Numbered from the stretch's first letter, positions 20,492 through 30,037 are shown. The stretch is 64,000 nucleotides of DNA from Pseudomonas mandelii (GCF_006438925.1 NZ_RCZA01000002.1:310001-374000); one strand, 5' to 3'. The notes: a model not told the origin generated them from the sequence alone. Program-made: numbers and translations.

Positions 20492-21106
20492 TTAGATCAT
20501 TCCCTTCAGGGCACGACGAATCATGTCTTCACTGCTCAAACCTTTCTCCTTGATCGCAGAAATCGCCTTGCTGGCTTCCTGCGGCTTGTAGCCCAGGGAG
20601 ATCAGCGCGCTGACCGCGTCATTTTCGGCGGTGGCGACCGGCGTCGTATCTGGCCCACCCGGCTGGTTTGGCACCAAGGCGAACATCGCCGGCACGGTTT
20701 CCCACGCCTTGAAGCGATCCTTGAGCTCCACCAGCAAACGTTCGGCCGTCTTCTTGCCCACGCCCGGCACCTTGGTCAGTGCCGAGGTGTCCTGGGACTG
20801 CACGCAGCGGACCAGTTCGTCGACTTCCAGGCTCGACATCAGGGCAAGAGCCAATTTCGGCCCCACACCATTGAGACGGATCAACTCGCGAAAAAAGTCT
20901 CGCTCGCGCTTGCCGAAGAAGCCATAGAGTAACTGCGCGTCTTCGCGGACGACCAAATGGGTGTGCAAGGTCAGCGGTTCACCGACCGACGGCAAGCGAT
21001 AAAGCGTGGTCATGGGCACTTCCAGCTCATACCCCAGACCGTTTACATCCAGAATCAGGTGCGGCGGCTGTTTCTCAGCCAGTGTGCCGCGCAAGCGTCC
21101 AATCAC
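20492..21106 (-). CDS. ruvA: Holliday junction DNA-binding subunit RuvA
   Basis: 204 residues: N-terminal OB fold (about 1-63), two helix-hairpin-helix motifs (about 70-140, [16 protein letters not shown] and [16 protein letters not shown]), an acidic/flexible linker and the C-terminal RuvB-binding three-helix domain ([20 protein letters not shown]). RuvA holds the four-way junction in square-planar form. The 115-bp gap to ruvC carries a 13-bp perfect inverted repeat. Confidence 0.97.
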   Translation of the reverse strand: MIGRLRGTLAEKQPPHLILDVNGLGYELEVPMTTLYRLPSVGEPLTLHTHLVVREDAQLLYGFFGKRERDFFRELIRLNGVGPKLALALMSSLEVDELVRCVQSQDTSALTKVPGVGKKTAERLLVELKDRFKAWETVPAMFALVPNQPGGPDTTPVATAENDAVSALISLGYKPQEASKAISAIKEKGLSSEDMIRRALKGMI

Positions 21107-21157
21107 GTTTCAGATCCTTGAGCGTTGGCCAGATCAGTGCTGGCGACTGACAGAACA

Positions 21158-21192
21158 AGGGTTTTGCGCCGACGACACAGGCGCAAAACCCT
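21158..21192. repeat. 13-bp inverted repeat in the ruvC-ruvA gap
   Basis: AGGGTTTTGCGCC (21158-21170) and GGCGCAAAACCCT (21180-21192), perfect, with a 9-nt loop. In the direction of ruvA transcription the hairpin is preceded, not followed, by a T-run, so it is not a standard terminator. It could be an mRNA processing or pausing element, or an operator. Confidence 0.75.
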
Positions 21193-21221
21193 CGTTCCAT
21201 AAAAAATGATTGCTGATGCTA

Positions 21222-21746
21222 TCAGAGACGCAGGCGTCCGCCACGACTGCGTGCCGTACCCAGGCCATGGGGCAAGAGGCTGGAGCGGGTGTGAGCATGG
21301 CAAATGGCAATGGCCAGGGCGTCCGAGGCATCGATTTGCGGCTTGCTGGTCAGTTTCAGCATATGCATGACCATCATTTGCACCTGCTCTTTATTCGCCG
21401 CGCCGGTCCCGGTCACCGCCTGTTTGACCTGGGTCGCCGTGTACTCAGCGATTTCCAGGCTTTCTTCCGCCCCGGCAACGATGGCTGCGCCGCGGGCCTG
21501 GCCAAGTTTCAGCGCAGAGTCGGCGTTGCGCGCCATGAAGACCTTTTCGATGCCCATGGTCACTGGGCCGTAGGTCTGGATGACTTCGCGCACGCCGCGA
21601 TAGACGATTTGCAGGCGTTCATGCAGCTCGCCGGAACCTGTGCGAATGCAGCCCGACGCCACGTAAACGCAACCACGCCCGGTATCACGCACTACGCCAT
21701 AACCGGTAATACGCGAACCGGGGTCGATACCAAGAATTAAAGTCAT
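21222..21746 (-). CDS. ruvC: Holliday junction endonuclease RuvC
   Basis: 174 residues, RNase-H fold. The catalytic acidic residues expected for RuvC are present: Asp7 in [13 protein letters not shown], a Glu in VTMGIEKVF, and the C-terminal pair in [15 protein letters not shown]. RuvC makes the paired nicks that resolve Holliday junctions after RuvAB movement. It is the first of the ruvCAB genes, separated from yebC by a REPIN. Confidence 0.97.
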   Translation of the reverse strand: MTLILGIDPGSRITGYGVVRDTGRGCVYVASGCIRTGSGELHERLQIVYRGVREVIQTYGPVTMGIEKVFMARNADSALKLGQARGAAIVAGAEESLEIAEYTATQVKQAVTGTGAANKEQVQMMVMHMLKLTSKPQIDASDALAIAICHAHTRSSLLPHGLGTARSRGGRLRL

Positions 21747-21788
21747 AACGCCTGCAGAAAGAGATCGCGGTGGCTTGAGAATAACTGT

Positions 21789-21864
21789 GTAGGAGCTGCC
21801 GAAGCCTGCGATCTTTTAAATAAAAAGCCAAAATCAAAAAATCGCAGGCTTCGCCAGCTCCTAC
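21789..21864. repeat. Type-B REPIN between yebC and ruvC
   Basis: GTAGGAGCTGCCGAAGCCTG on the left pairs with CAGGCTTCGCCAGCTCCTAC on the right with one or two mismatches. The spacer is A/T-rich. A third partial copy of the GAAGGCTGCGATCTTT part follows at about 21876-21891. Confidence 0.85.
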
Positions 21865-21901
21865 AGGGGCCAGGTGAAGGCTGCGATCTTTAATAAATGC
21901 A

Positions 21902-22648
21902 TCAACCGAGCTGTGCGGCCACCGATTCAGGGATGTCCGCGTTGGAGTAGACGTTTTGCACGTCATCCAGATCTTCAAGCATGTCGATCAGCTTGAGAAC
22001 CTTCTCGGCGCCTTCCAGGTCCAGTTCGGCACTGGTGGTCGGCAGCATCACGATTTCCGCGTCATCGCCTTTGAAACCAGCCGCTTCCAGGGCGTTACGC
22101 ACGGAGTAGAAACCGGCGAACGAGGTGAATACGTCGATGGAGCCGTCTTCGTGGGTCACCACGTCATCGGCATCGGCCTCCATCGCCGCTTCCATCAGCG
22201 CATCCTCATCGACGCCCGGCGCGAAGGAAATCTGTCCCTTGCGCTCGAACAGATAGGCCACCGAACCGTCCGTACCGAGGTTGCCACCGCACTTACTGAA
22301 CGCGTGCCGAACAGCGGCTGCGGTGCGATTGCGGTTGTCGGTCATGCACTCGACCATCACCGCCACGCCGCCCGGGCCGTAGCCTTCGTAGGTCAGCTCG
22401 ACCATGTCGTCGGTGTCGGCGGCACCGGCGCCGCGGGCAACCGCGCGATCGATGATGTCGCGGCTCATGTTCGCGCCAAGGGCCTTGTCCAGCGCCAGAC
22501 GCAAACGCGGGTTGGAACCCGGATCACTACCGCCCTGACGGGCAGCAACGGTCAGCTCACGAATCCACTTGGTGAAAATCTTGCCCTTCTTGGCATCCTG
22601 ACGTTCTTTGCGGTGCTTGATGTTCGCCCACTTGGAATGACCCGCCAT
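21902..22648 (-). CDS. yebC: YebC/PmpR-family transcription and translation factor
   Basis: 248 residues from the ATG at 22648 ([20 protein letters not shown]), with GGAGCGAG upstream; the open frame extends 20 codons further but without a ribosome site. The three-domain TACO1/YebC fold is full length. Family members have been reported as DNA-binding repressors (PmpR, on the quinolone signal in P. aeruginosa) and, more recently, as ribosome-associated factors that ease polyproline stalling. It sits between aspS and ruvC on the same strand, the usual place. Confidence 0.95.
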   Translation of the reverse strand: MAGHSKWANIKHRKERQDAKKGKIFTKWIRELTVAARQGGSDPGSNPRLRLALDKALGANMSRDIIDRAVARGAGAADTDDMVELTYEGYGPGGVAVMVECMTDNRNRTAAAVRHAFSKCGGNLGTDGSVAYLFERKGQISFAPGVDEDALMEAAMEADADDVVTHEDGSIDVFTSFAGFYSVRNALEAAGFKGDDAEIVMLPTTSAELDLEGAEKVLKLIDMLEDLDDVQNVYSNADIPESVAAQLG

Positions 22649-22735
22649 ATCTCGCTCCGAATTCTCTTTGAAACATTGCCCGCCGCGCCTTGACGCGCCA
22701 GCCGGCAAACAAAAATCTCGACCATTCTATAAAGA

Positions 22736-22761
22736 AAGGGCGCATCCGAAGATGCGCCCTT
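22736..22761 (-). terminator. Terminator of aspS
   Basis: AAGGGCGCATC / GATGCGCCCTT, an 11-bp perfect stem with a CGAA loop (UUCG on the RNA), followed on the minus strand by TTCTTTATAG. It separates aspS from yebC. Confidence 0.85.
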
Positions 22762-22771
22762 CTGGTCAGCC

Positions 22772-24547
22772 TTACTCAGCTTTAGGCGTTTCGCGCAGAC
22801 GAATGTGCAGTTCGCGCAATGCCTTGGCATCTACCACACCCGGGGCCTGAGTCATGACGCAAGCGGCACTCTGGGTTTTCGGGAAGGCGATCACTTCACG
22901 GATCGACTGGGCGCCGGTCATCAGCATCACCAGACGGTCCAGGCCGAAGGCCAGGCCACCGTGCGGCGGCGCGCCATATTTCAGGGCGTCGAGCAGGAAG
23001 CCGAATTTCTCTTCCTGTTCCGCTTCACTGATACCCAGCAGACGGAACACCGACTGTTGCATTTCCTTGCGGTGGATACGGATCGAACCGCCACCCAGCT
23101 CGGTGCCGTTCAGGACCATGTCGTAGGCACGGGACAGCGCGGTCGCCGGGTTGGCTTCCAGTTCTTCCGGGGTGCACTTCGGAGCGGTGAACGGGTGGTG
23201 CAAGGCGGCGAAGCTGCCGTCGTCGTTCTCTTCGAACATCGGGAAGTCGACCACCCACATCGGCGCCCACTGGCAAGTCAGCAGGTCCAGATCGTTACCG
23301 ACCTTGATCCGCAGCGCGCCCAGGGCTTCGCTGACGATCTTGGCTTTGTCGGCACCGAAGAACACGATGTCGCCGTCAACCGCGCCAACGCGATCAAGGA
23401 TCACATTGAGGTTGGCTTCAGGAATGTTCTTGACGATAGGAGATTGCAGGCCTTCGACACCTTTGGCGCGCTCGTTGACCTTGATGTACGCCAGGCCCTT
23501 GGCACCGTAGATGCCGACGAACTTGGTGTAGTCGTCGATCTGCTTGCGCGGCATGCTCGCTGCGCCTGGAACGCGCAAGGCGGCCACGCGGCATTTCGGG
23601 TCGTTGGCCGGGCCGCTGAAGACTTTGAAGTCGACTTCTTTCAGCTGATCGGCAACGTCAACCAGTTCCAGCGGGTTACGCAGGTCCGGCTTGTCGGAAC
23701 CGTAACGACGCATGGCCTCGTCCCAGGTCATGTGCGGGAATTCGCCGAATTCCACATCCAGCACTTCCTTGAACAGGTTGCGGATCATGCCTTCGGTGAT
23801 GCCGATGATGTCTTTTTCATCGAGGAAGCTGGTTTCGATGTCGATCTGAGTGAATTCAGGCTGACGGTCGGCACGCAGGTCTTCGTCGCGGAAGCACTTG
23901 GCGATCTGGTAGTAGCGATCGAAGCCGGCAACCATCAACAGCTGCTTGAACAGCTGCGGCGATTGCGGCAGGGCGAAGAACGAACCGGCGTGAGTACGGC
24001 TCGGCACCAGGTAATCGCGAGCACCTTCCGGGGTAGCGCGAGTCAGGATCGGCGTCTCGACGTCGAGGAAGCCGTTCTCGTCCAGGTAGCGACGGATGCT
24101 GGTGGTCATGCGCGAACGCAGACGCAGCTTCTCGAGCATTTCCGGACGACGCAGGTCGATGAAGCGATAACGCAGGCGGGTTTCTTCGCCGACGTCGGAG
24201 AACTCGTTGAGCGGGAACGGCGGGGTTTCCGCTTCGTTCAATACTTCCAGCTCGTAGCCCAGCACTTCGATCATGCCCGACGCCATGTTGGCGTTGCCGG
24301 CACCGGCCGGACGCAGGCGGACCTTACCGGTGACCTTGACCACGTACTCGCTGCGCACGCGATCGGCGGCGGCGAAGGTTTCAGCGCGGTCCGGGTCGAA
24401 CACCACCTGGGCCAGACCGTCACGATCACGGATATCGAGGAAAATCACCCCACCGTGGTCACGGCGACGGTGAACCCATCCGCAAAGGGTAATTTCCTGG
24501 CCTTCCAGGCTTTCGTTCAGTTGGCCGCAATAATGGCTGCGCATCAT
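22772..24547 (-). CDS. aspS: Aspartyl-tRNA synthetase (probably non-discriminating Asp/Asn type)
   Basis: 591 residues, bacterial class II form with N-terminal OB fold (about 1-110), catalytic core with motif 2 ([18 protein letters not shown]), the bacterial GAD insertion (about 290-410) and motif 3 ([13 protein letters not shown]). The OB fold reads RRRDHGG with His31, the residue I recall as marking relaxed enzymes, such as that of P. aeruginosa, which also charge tRNA-Asn for later GatCAB amidation. That part is inference. Start is ATGATG at 24547; the second ATG is equally possible. Confidence 0.97.
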   Translation of the reverse strand: MMRSHYCGQLNESLEGQEITLCGWVHRRRDHGGVIFLDIRDRDGLAQVVFDPDRAETFAAADRVRSEYVVKVTGKVRLRPAGAGNANMASGMIEVLGYELEVLNEAETPPFPLNEFSDVGEETRLRYRFIDLRRPEMLEKLRLRSRMTTSIRRYLDENGFLDVETPILTRATPEGARDYLVPSRTHAGSFFALPQSPQLFKQLLMVAGFDRYYQIAKCFRDEDLRADRQPEFTQIDIETSFLDEKDIIGITEGMIRNLFKEVLDVEFGEFPHMTWDEAMRRYGSDKPDLRNPLELVDVADQLKEVDFKVFSGPANDPKCRVAALRVPGAASMPRKQIDDYTKFVGIYGAKGLAYIKVNERAKGVEGLQSPIVKNIPEANLNVILDRVGAVDGDIVFFGADKAKIVSEALGALRIKVGNDLDLLTCQWAPMWVVDFPMFEENDDGSFAALHHPFTAPKCTPEELEANPATALSRAYDMVLNGTELGGGSIRIHRKEMQQSVFRLLGISEAEQEEKFGFLLDALKYGAPPHGGLAFGLDRLVMLMTGAQSIREVIAFPKTQSAACVMTQAPGVVDAKALRELHIRLRETPKAE

Positions 24548-24669
24548 GGTCGTAGTTTCACTTCTCGTAATTCGAAATTCGGTTGGAGATCCTGCAACAG
24601 CCCCGCCCTTTAGAAAGGCGCCAGATGATGCAAGACCTCGCACGTGTCGTTCAACTCAGGTCCAAGACC

Positions 24670-24891
24670 CTAGTCAGCTTTGTCGCCGCCGGCCAGATTC
24701 TTCTTGGAACCGGTCTTGAAATCGGTTTCGTACCAGCCGGTGCCGCTGAGGCGGAAGCCCGGCATGGACAGCATCTTCTTAAGCTCTGGCGCCTGGCAGG
24801 CAGGGCAGTCGACCAGCGGTGCTGCGCTGATCTTTTGAATGGCTTCCAACTGATGACCACAGGAAGCACATTGATAGTCGTACATCGGCAT
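24670..24891 (-). CDS. FmdB-family zinc-ribbon protein
   Basis: 73 residues. The N-terminal MPMYDYQCASCGHQLEAIQ has the first CxxC pair and VDCPACQAP the second, forming a zinc ribbon of the FmdB type. The rest is a short basic, disordered tail ending GGDKAD. These small proteins accompany aspS in many gamma-proteobacteria; their function is not known, although a role in regulation has been suggested by the FmdB name. I placed the start at 24891 since the family begins MP.Y.Y.C; the frame extends back but only through low-quality sequence. Confidence 0.88.
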   Translation of the reverse strand: MPMYDYQCASCGHQLEAIQKISAAPLVDCPACQAPELKKMLSMPGFRLSGTGWYETDFKTGSKKNLAGGDKAD

Positions 24892-25027
24892 GGGGGTTGT
24901 CTCGGCGATCAGATTGCTACCGCACACGCTGGGTTTTGCGGCAAAGAGCGGGATTATATCCATTAAATGCAGCCTGTGCAGCCGTAAGACTGCACAGACC
25001 GACACTCTGCCCATTCCACCGCGTTGG

Positions 25028-25366
25028 CTAAGGCATGGCGACGCAGCCGCCTTCCTTCAGGCTATGCACGACGCACACAACCCGCACCAGCCCGGTGAAG
25101 TTCTTGACCCCACCGTGACGCAAATGCACCTCGCGGTCCAGATGGGACAACAGCACACTGACCGAACAGCAATTGACCTTGGCCATATCGCCCAAAATAT
25201 CCCAGTACACCTGTTCAAGCCGCAAGCAGGTGGCGAAGCCATTCAACCGCACCGATCGGGATAAAGGCTGGGCCAGCCCCATATCAAATTCACTGACAAA
25301 TGGATCAATCCTTATCTCCTTGACCGGACCGACCCTCCCCTCGCTTCTCCTGTCTTCGTAATCCAT
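25028..25366 (-). CDS. Ribbon-helix-helix domain protein
   Basis: 112 residues. The core SRSVRLNGFATCLRLEQVYW resembles the RHH_4 domain (PF13467), with the basic N-terminal strand (RSVRLNG) that would enter the DNA groove, followed by two helices. The rest continues to VRVVCVVHSL near the C terminus. It probably binds DNA as a dimer, but targets are unknown. AAGGAG stands 10 bases before the ATG. It lies alone between the fmdB-like gene and dps, with 265 bp of A/T-leaning DNA upstream that could hold its own promoter and operator. Confidence 0.75.
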   Translation of the reverse strand: MDYEDRRSEGRVGPVKEIRIDPFVSEFDMGLAQPLSRSVRLNGFATCLRLEQVYWDILGDMAKVNCCSVSVLLSHLDREVHLRHGGVKNFTGLVRVVCVVHSLKEGGCVAMP

Positions 25367-25631
25367 ATCGTTGACACTCCTTAGCCATCCTTGCCTTCTT
25401 TAAGAGCAATATCTGTTGCCTTATAAAAGCGCAGGCGCAAAGGTATATCCAGATGACTTTATGACCATCAACGTAGGAGAAGCCAACAATTGAAGGGCGA
25501 TCATGGAGACCGTCCTAGGCCGGCCATTTTCCTACATAGTCAGACGCCATTTGACTAGCGCGAAAGAGGTTTAAAGAGACAAGAAGCAGAACGCGAACAA
25601 CGCCAACGAACGTCATCCGCGCACTGGCAGG

Positions 25632-26102
25632 TTACTGATCCAGCAGAGACCGCAACATCCACGCAGTTTTCTCGTGGACTTGCATGCGCTGGGTCAGCAG
25701 GTCAGCCGTCGGTTCGTCGCTGACTTTATCGAGGAGCGGGAAGATCCCGCGCGCCGTACGCGTGACCGCCTCTTGCCCGTCGACCAGTTGCTTGATCATG
25801 TCTTCGGCGCTGGGCACGCCGACCTCTTCTTTAATAGAAGACAGTCGAGCATAAATGGAATAGGCGCCTGGCGCAGGAAACCCGAGGGCACGAATACGCT
25901 CGGCAATCGAATCGACGGCCAGGGCCAACTCGTTGTATTGCTCCTCGAACATCAAGTGCAAGGTCCGGAACATTGGACCGGTGACATTCCAATGGAAGTT
26001 ATGGGTTTTCAAATAAAGTACATAAGTGTCCGACAGCAGACGCGAAAGTCCGTCGACGATGGACTTGCGGTCCTCTTCACTGATACCGATATCGATTGCC
26101 AT
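25632..26102 (-). CDS. Dps-family ferritin-like DNA-protection protein
   Basis: 156 residues. The intersubunit ferroxidase residues are present with the exact family spacing: H37, H49, E53, D64, E68 (differences 12, 4, 11 and 4, as in Listeria Dps). [12 protein letters not shown] is the signature. Such 12-mers oxidise Fe(II) with hydrogen peroxide and store iron; some also bind DNA through a lysine-rich tail, which is weak here ([14 protein letters not shown] is acidic), so DNA binding is uncertain. No terminator of its own is visible. Confidence 0.93.
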   Translation of the reverse strand: MAIDIGISEEDRKSIVDGLSRLLSDTYVLYLKTHNFHWNVTGPMFRTLHLMFEEQYNELALAVDSIAERIRALGFPAPGAYSIYARLSSIKEEVGVPSAEDMIKQLVDGQEAVTRTARGIFPLLDKVSDEPTADLLTQRMQVHEKTAWMLRSLLDQ

Positions 26103-26410
26103 GCGTTTCCCCTAAAGGTGATGAAATTCATCCAGCAGGTGCAGGACCACTCTAGCAAGCCTGCCGGCACTCCGCAGCCCCGGACGTTCCGGTCACCTGC
26201 GACAAATCGACCCTCAGGGCACCGCTGGACTGCCTGATTTGAGTAGCCGCAGGCTTTGCTGTTAAATAGGCAGTGTGTCGCTACCGCCTATTTTCCGGGG
26301 GCTGCGCATAGGCTGGTACCGGGTACGTGTCCAACGCCTCCTATTGTTCTGAAGCGAACCGTGCTCCATCAGCTCTTCCTTGTGATCCGTCTTAACGTGA
26401 GTTACTCAAA
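26103..26410. other. 308-bp divergent gap between dps and the cold-shock-domain gene
   Basis: It must hold promoters in both directions. I see G/C-rich sequence and no clear operator, hairpin or -24/-12 element, and no credible small gene. A TTAAATAG stretch near 26259 could serve as a -10 for either side. Confidence 0.4.
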
Positions 26411-27013
26411 ATGTTGAAAATTGTCCACCTGCTAATGGGCGCAGCAGCCTTGCTGTTGTCCTTCATCCCTAGCCTGCGATCCGAAGCCGTACCTTACCTG
26501 CAACAACCTGATGCGCTGTACCTGGCCTTTTTCGGCCTGCTCAACCTCACCCTCGCTCCTGTTATCCCCTACTGGAACAAAGGCCCACGTCATCAACTGC
26601 AAAATCTGGTCAGCGCCCTGCTGGTTCTGACCGTCGTCCTGCAAACCCTGACGCTGATCGCGCCAATGCCTGTCATTGCCGGTCAACCTGCTGTTCTGTT
26701 CAGCCTGGTCGCTGCCCTGATTGCCGTTCTTCTGCACCTGGCCATCAGCTTCTACAAATCTTCACCGGCTGCCGCCTCGCCAAGCTATGACATGAGCAAC
26801 CGCGATACCGGTACCGTAAAGTGGTTCAACACTTCTAAAGGCTTCGGCTTTATTTCCCGTGATTCCGGCGATGATATTTTCGTGCATTTCCGGGCCATTC
26901 GTGGCGAAGGTCATCGCGTCCTGGTCGAAGGCCAGCGCGTGGAGTTCTCCGTCATGAATCGTGACAAAGGCCTGCAAGCCGAAGATGTGATCGCCGCACT
27001 GCCGCGCCGCTGA
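26411..27013 (+). CDS. Membrane protein with C-terminal cold-shock domain
   Basis: 200 residues in two halves. The first (about 1-118) has three or four hydrophobic segments (5-22, 38-56, 68-90, 95-115); the second (about 128-200) is a full cold-shock domain with RNP1 KGFGFISR and RNP2 IFVHFRAI. A Ser/Ala-rich hinge joins them. The CSD would face the cytoplasm, tethering single-strand nucleic-acid binding to the inner membrane. Syntenic genes are known in Pseudomonas next to slyX but, to my knowledge, not characterised. It ends in a bidirectional terminator. No strong ribosome site is visible before the ATG (GAGTTACTCAAAATG). Confidence 0.9.
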   Translation: MLKIVHLLMGAAALLLSFIPSLRSEAVPYLQQPDALYLAFFGLLNLTLAPVIPYWNKGPRHQLQNLVSALLVLTVVLQTLTLIAPMPVIAGQPAVLFSLVAALIAVLLHLAISFYKSSPAAASPSYDMSNRDTGTVKWFNTSKGFGFISRDSGDDIFVHFRAIRGEGHRVLVEGQRVEFSVMNRDKGLQAEDVIAALPRR

Positions 27014-27028
27014 TCCAAGGCTAAAAAA

Positions 27029-27061
27029 AACCGCGAACAGCCTGGCTGTTCGCGGTTTTTT
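27029..27061. terminator. Bidirectional terminator between the CSD gene and slyX
   Basis: CCGCGAACAG (27031-27040) pairs with CTGTTCGCGG (27046-27055), flanked by eight A on the left and six T on the right, so it can stop convergent transcripts from both genes. Confidence 0.92.
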
Positions 27062-27083
27062 ATTGCCCATCAGTTGGTCACAC

Positions 27084-27290
27084 TCAGTAATGAGGCGGTG
27101 GCGCTTCTTCTTCAAACGTCTCGAACTGACCGGCCATTTCCTCTTGCCGCTTGAGCAAGGCGGCCATTTGCAGTTGCAGGCGCTCAACCGCACGCTGCTG
27201 CGTCGCCAGCACATCACTCAATGCCTGGATGGTGTCATCCTGAAACGCCAGCTGGCTCTCCAGATCGGTAACGCGTTCTTCCAGGCTCAT
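27084..27290 (-). CDS. slyX: SlyX homologue
   Basis: 68 residues, almost all one coiled coil ([20 protein letters not shown] then [20 protein letters not shown]), ending in PPPHY as SlyX does. Role unknown; first named from a gene next to slyD in E. coli. It lies 3 bp after the HIT gene, in one operon with it. Confidence 0.92.
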   Translation of the reverse strand: MSLEERVTDLESQLAFQDDTIQALSDVLATQQRAVERLQLQMAALLKRQEEMAGQFETFEEEAPPPHY

Positions 27291-27293
27291 GAT

Positions 27294-27728
27294 TCAACCC
27301 TCCAGAAACGTGAAGTCATCGGTCAATACCAGGCGCAACCGTTCGCGAATCAGCGCGATCTGCTCTGAGCCATAAGGCTTGGCTGGGTGTTTCCCCCAGA
27401 CCGGCGCCGGCCAGGCGGCGTCCTCACGCTTGCGCACAATCACATGCATGTGCAACTGACTGACGACGTTACCCAGGGCCGCGACATTCAATTTGTCCGC
27501 GTCAAACGAGTCCTTGAGCATTTCCGCCAGTGCGGTCGTTTCCTGCCACAGCTGCTGTTGATCTGCGACACCCAACTGAAATATCTCACTGATATCCTCG
27601 CGACGTGGCACCAGAATGAACCAGGGGTAGTTCGAATCGTTGGACAGCAGCAACCGGCAGAGTGGGAAATCCCCGATCGGTAACGTGTCTTGTTGAAGTC
27701 GTGGATCTAAAGCGAACACTGCGCGCAC
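27294..27728 (-). CDS. HIT-family protein
   Basis: 144 residues. The histidine-triad region reads NVVSQLHMHVIVRKR (H93 and H95), with the third His of the classic HxHxHxx replaced by Ile, as in other proteobacterial members of this subgroup. HIT enzymes hydrolyse or transfer nucleoside monophosphates; activity of this subgroup is not established. It starts an operon with slyX. Its product starts MRAVFALDPRLQQDT, typical of Pseudomonas homologues. Confidence 0.9.
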   Translation of the reverse strand: MRAVFALDPRLQQDTLPIGDFPLCRLLLSNDSNYPWFILVPRREDISEIFQLGVADQQQLWQETTALAEMLKDSFDADKLNVAALGNVVSQLHMHVIVRKREDAAWPAPVWGKHPAKPYGSEQIALIRERLRLVLTDDFTFLEG

Positions 27729-28635
27729 TCCCGCCTGGTCATCAATTTCAGCTTAGCGTCCATCCCGAGAGACGGCGCACCAAGCGACAGGACGGCAGCA
27801 TACCTGCGAACGCCGCTGGCTTCACGACGAACCATGGTCGAAGCCAACCCGAGAAACTACAAACGACCCGTCACGCGCCCCGACATGAGTCATTTTCGTT
27901 CAGGACGCACCATTACAGAACCAGCAGCCACACAAAAAACGCCGAACTGACTGATAAACAACGACGCGTTCGAATTTGGCAGACAGCCGCACTGTATGAA
28001 TTCAGCACAACGATTAAAATTTTTTGCACCAAAACCGCACATTGCGTCTACGCTGAGTCGGTCAGGCATCCGCCATCTACTCACTGGCGGGGTGAACCGG
28101 TAACGTTTTTGGTTGTCATGCAGTCGGCCACAAGGGTGCAACACGATGTAAACCATGGCGTCAAGCCCAAACAAAACGTGCTTGAACACCCCGGTTTTAT
28201 GAGGTTTTTACAGCAACAGGCAGGCTTTCAGAAAAAAACAGCAACAGGATTCTGATTTGTGCACGCTTGTTGCATTCACACCCACATCGCCTCTAAAGCG
28301 TCCGCTGGAAGTGGAAGCCTTAAGGCAAATAAAAACAGTGGCAGGGTTGCCCGATGGAGATTCAAGCGTTTCACCAGGGACTCTTTTTACCGATGCTCAG
28401 GCCCTGGAAAACAACGCTAAAAGTTGTCAGTCCGCTTGCGTCGGGGCTGTAAATTTGCGACATCTACCAAGCCGTTTGCGACAGGGTCGTAAAGAAGCTG
28501 AAAGGTTAGATGCGCAAGTATCGCCAACATGGTCGGCGTGATATAAGTTTGCGCCGACACAAAAAGAAAGAGCCGCCCAGATAATAAATCAGGTGGGACG
28601 GCAGTACTCTTCTAAAACCAAAGGAGCAAATCACG
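27729..28635. other. 907-bp gap upstream of the OprD-family porin
   Basis: Two open frames here (27662-28255 and 28257-28541) have no ribosome site and no protein-like composition, so I do not call genes. The left half is lower in G/C than its neighbours. The right half has phased TTGCGNC repeats (28436-28482), an inverted repeat GTCGGCG/CGCCGAC (28532-28558) around a TATAAG -10-like hexamer, and a leader hairpin (28572-28602). The length suggests a multiply regulated porin promoter or an unrecognised small RNA. Confidence 0.5.
28436..28482 (+). promoter_or_regulatory. Three phased TTGCGNC repeats upstream of the porin
   Basis: TTGCGTC (28436), TTGCGAC (28455) and TTGCGAC (28476), in direct orientation about two helical turns (19 and 21 bp) apart. 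The last two extend to TTTGCGACA. The core GCGNC is like that of RegA/RoxR-type response regulators as I recall it, which is only a suggestion. Confidence 0.5.
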
Positions 28636-29958
28636 ATGCGCGTGATGAAGTGGAGCATGATCGCACTGGCAGTTGCAGCAGGCACCTCGCAGTTCGCAAT
28701 GGCGTCTTCCCAGGAAGAATCCAAGGGTTTCTTCGGCGACCAGAGCCTGAAACTCAAAACCCGTTTTGAGTACATGAACCGCGATTTCAAGAACGGTGCA
28801 AGCAACAACGCAGACTCCGGCTATCGTCAGGAGTCCGGTCTCAGCCAGTTGCTGACTTACGAGTCGGGCTTCACTCAAGGCACCGTAGGCTTCGGTCTCG
28901 ATGCAATGGCAATGGGTGCGGTCAAACTTGACGGCGGTTCGGGCCACCGTGGTACCGGTCTGTTCGCAGTCGATAGCGATAACAACCCTGAAAAATCCCA
29001 AGGCAAGATTGGCGGTGCAGTCAAACTGCGTCTTTCCGACACCGTCCTGAAATACGGCCAGCAGTTTGTTGCCAGCCCAGTATTCGCTACTGACGACAGC
29101 CGTATGCTGCCAGAAGTTGCTACCGGTACACTGATCACTTCCAAAGAGATCAAAGGCCTGGAACTGAGCGCCGGTCGCTTCACCGCTCTGAGCAAACAAA
29201 CCGGTATGGCTCGTGACAGCATCGGCGGCCTGCCAGATGAAGATGGTAACCATGCCAAAGGCCTGAGCAGCGGCATCAACATCTTCGGTGCCAGCTACGC
29301 CTTCACCGACAACTTCACCGGAGCCCTGGCTGCGTCGGATGCTGATGAGTACTTCAAAAAGTACTACGCGAACCTGAACTACACGCTGCCGATCACTGAT
29401 AATCAGTCCCTGAACTTCGACCTCAACGGTTACAAAACCAAAGGCGATAAACGTGGTGACCAGGTTGACGCCATTGGCGACGGCACCTTGGGTGTGGACA
29501 ACAACCTGTGGTCCCTGGCAGCTGCCTATAGCCTGGGCGCTCACAAGTTCACCCTTGCTTACCAGCAGTCCAGCGGCGACAACGCTTACTACTACGGCGT
29601 TGACGGCAACAGCACCATCTTCGTTTCCAACTCCATCCAGATCTCCGACTTCGTGGGCCGCGAGGAAAAATCCTATCAAGCTCGCTACGACCTGAACATG
29701 GCTACCTACGGCGTACCTGGCCTGAGCTTCATGACCCGTTACGTAATGGGTAATAACATCAAGACCAACGGTCTGGGTGAAGGCAAGGAAAACGAGTGGA
29801 ACCTCGAGTCCAAGTACGTCATCCAAGAAGGTCCAGCCAAAGACCTGTCCTTCCGTGCACGTTTCGCCAACTATCGCTCGAACGGCGCGTACAGCGGCTA
29901 CGCTTCCGACAACTACGACACCCGTCTGATCATCGAGTACCCGCTGAGCATCCTGTAA
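28636..29958 (+). CDS. OprD-family outer-membrane porin
   Basis: 440 residues with a signal peptide (MRVMKWSMIALAVAAGTSQF then AMA), followed by a beta-barrel pattern throughout. TYESGFTQGTVGFG, LAYQQSSGD, KSYQARYDLN and the end IIEYPLSIL are hallmarks of the OprD/Opd group (18-strand barrels for small nutrients). The position next to slyX-HIT corresponds to oprD in P. aeruginosa as I recall. But the N-terminal strands (LKTRFEYMNRDFKNG) and loops are unlike OprD itself and closer to the OprE/OprQ style, so substrate is open. AAGGAGCAAATCACG precedes the ATG; a terminator follows. Confidence 0.92.
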   Translation: MRVMKWSMIALAVAAGTSQFAMASSQEESKGFFGDQSLKLKTRFEYMNRDFKNGASNNADSGYRQESGLSQLLTYESGFTQGTVGFGLDAMAMGAVKLDGGSGHRGTGLFAVDSDNNPEKSQGKIGGAVKLRLSDTVLKYGQQFVASPVFATDDSRMLPEVATGTLITSKEIKGLELSAGRFTALSKQTGMARDSIGGLPDEDGNHAKGLSSGINIFGASYAFTDNFTGALAASDADEYFKKYYANLNYTLPITDNQSLNFDLNGYKTKGDKRGDQVDAIGDGTLGVDNNLWSLAAAYSLGAHKFTLAYQQSSGDNAYYYGVDGNSTIFVSNSIQISDFVGREEKSYQARYDLNMATYGVPGLSFMTRYVMGNNIKTNGLGEGKENEWNLESKYVIQEGPAKDLSFRARFANYRSNGAYSGYASDNYDTRLIIEYPLSIL

Positions 29959-30005
29959 TCAGGGTGTAAAACCGGAAGTACCGTAGAGCCTGGCTCTAAA
30001 CAAAA

Positions 30006-30037
30006 ACCGCTCACCAGCTTAGGTGGGCGGTTTTTTT
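30006..30037 (+). terminator. Terminator of the porin gene
   Basis: ACCGCTCACC (30006-30015) pairs with GGTGGGCGGT (30022-30031, one G-T wobble), followed by seven T. Confidence 0.9.

Noticed and set aside
22805..24613. 602-codon open frame antisense to aspS
   Set aside because: Same cause: the complementary strand of a long G/C-biased gene.
27662..28541. Two open frames (197 and 94 codons) in the gap before the porin
   Set aside because: No ribosome site, odd composition (His, Thr and Arg rich), the first overlaps the HIT gene antisense. The region is better read as regulatory.
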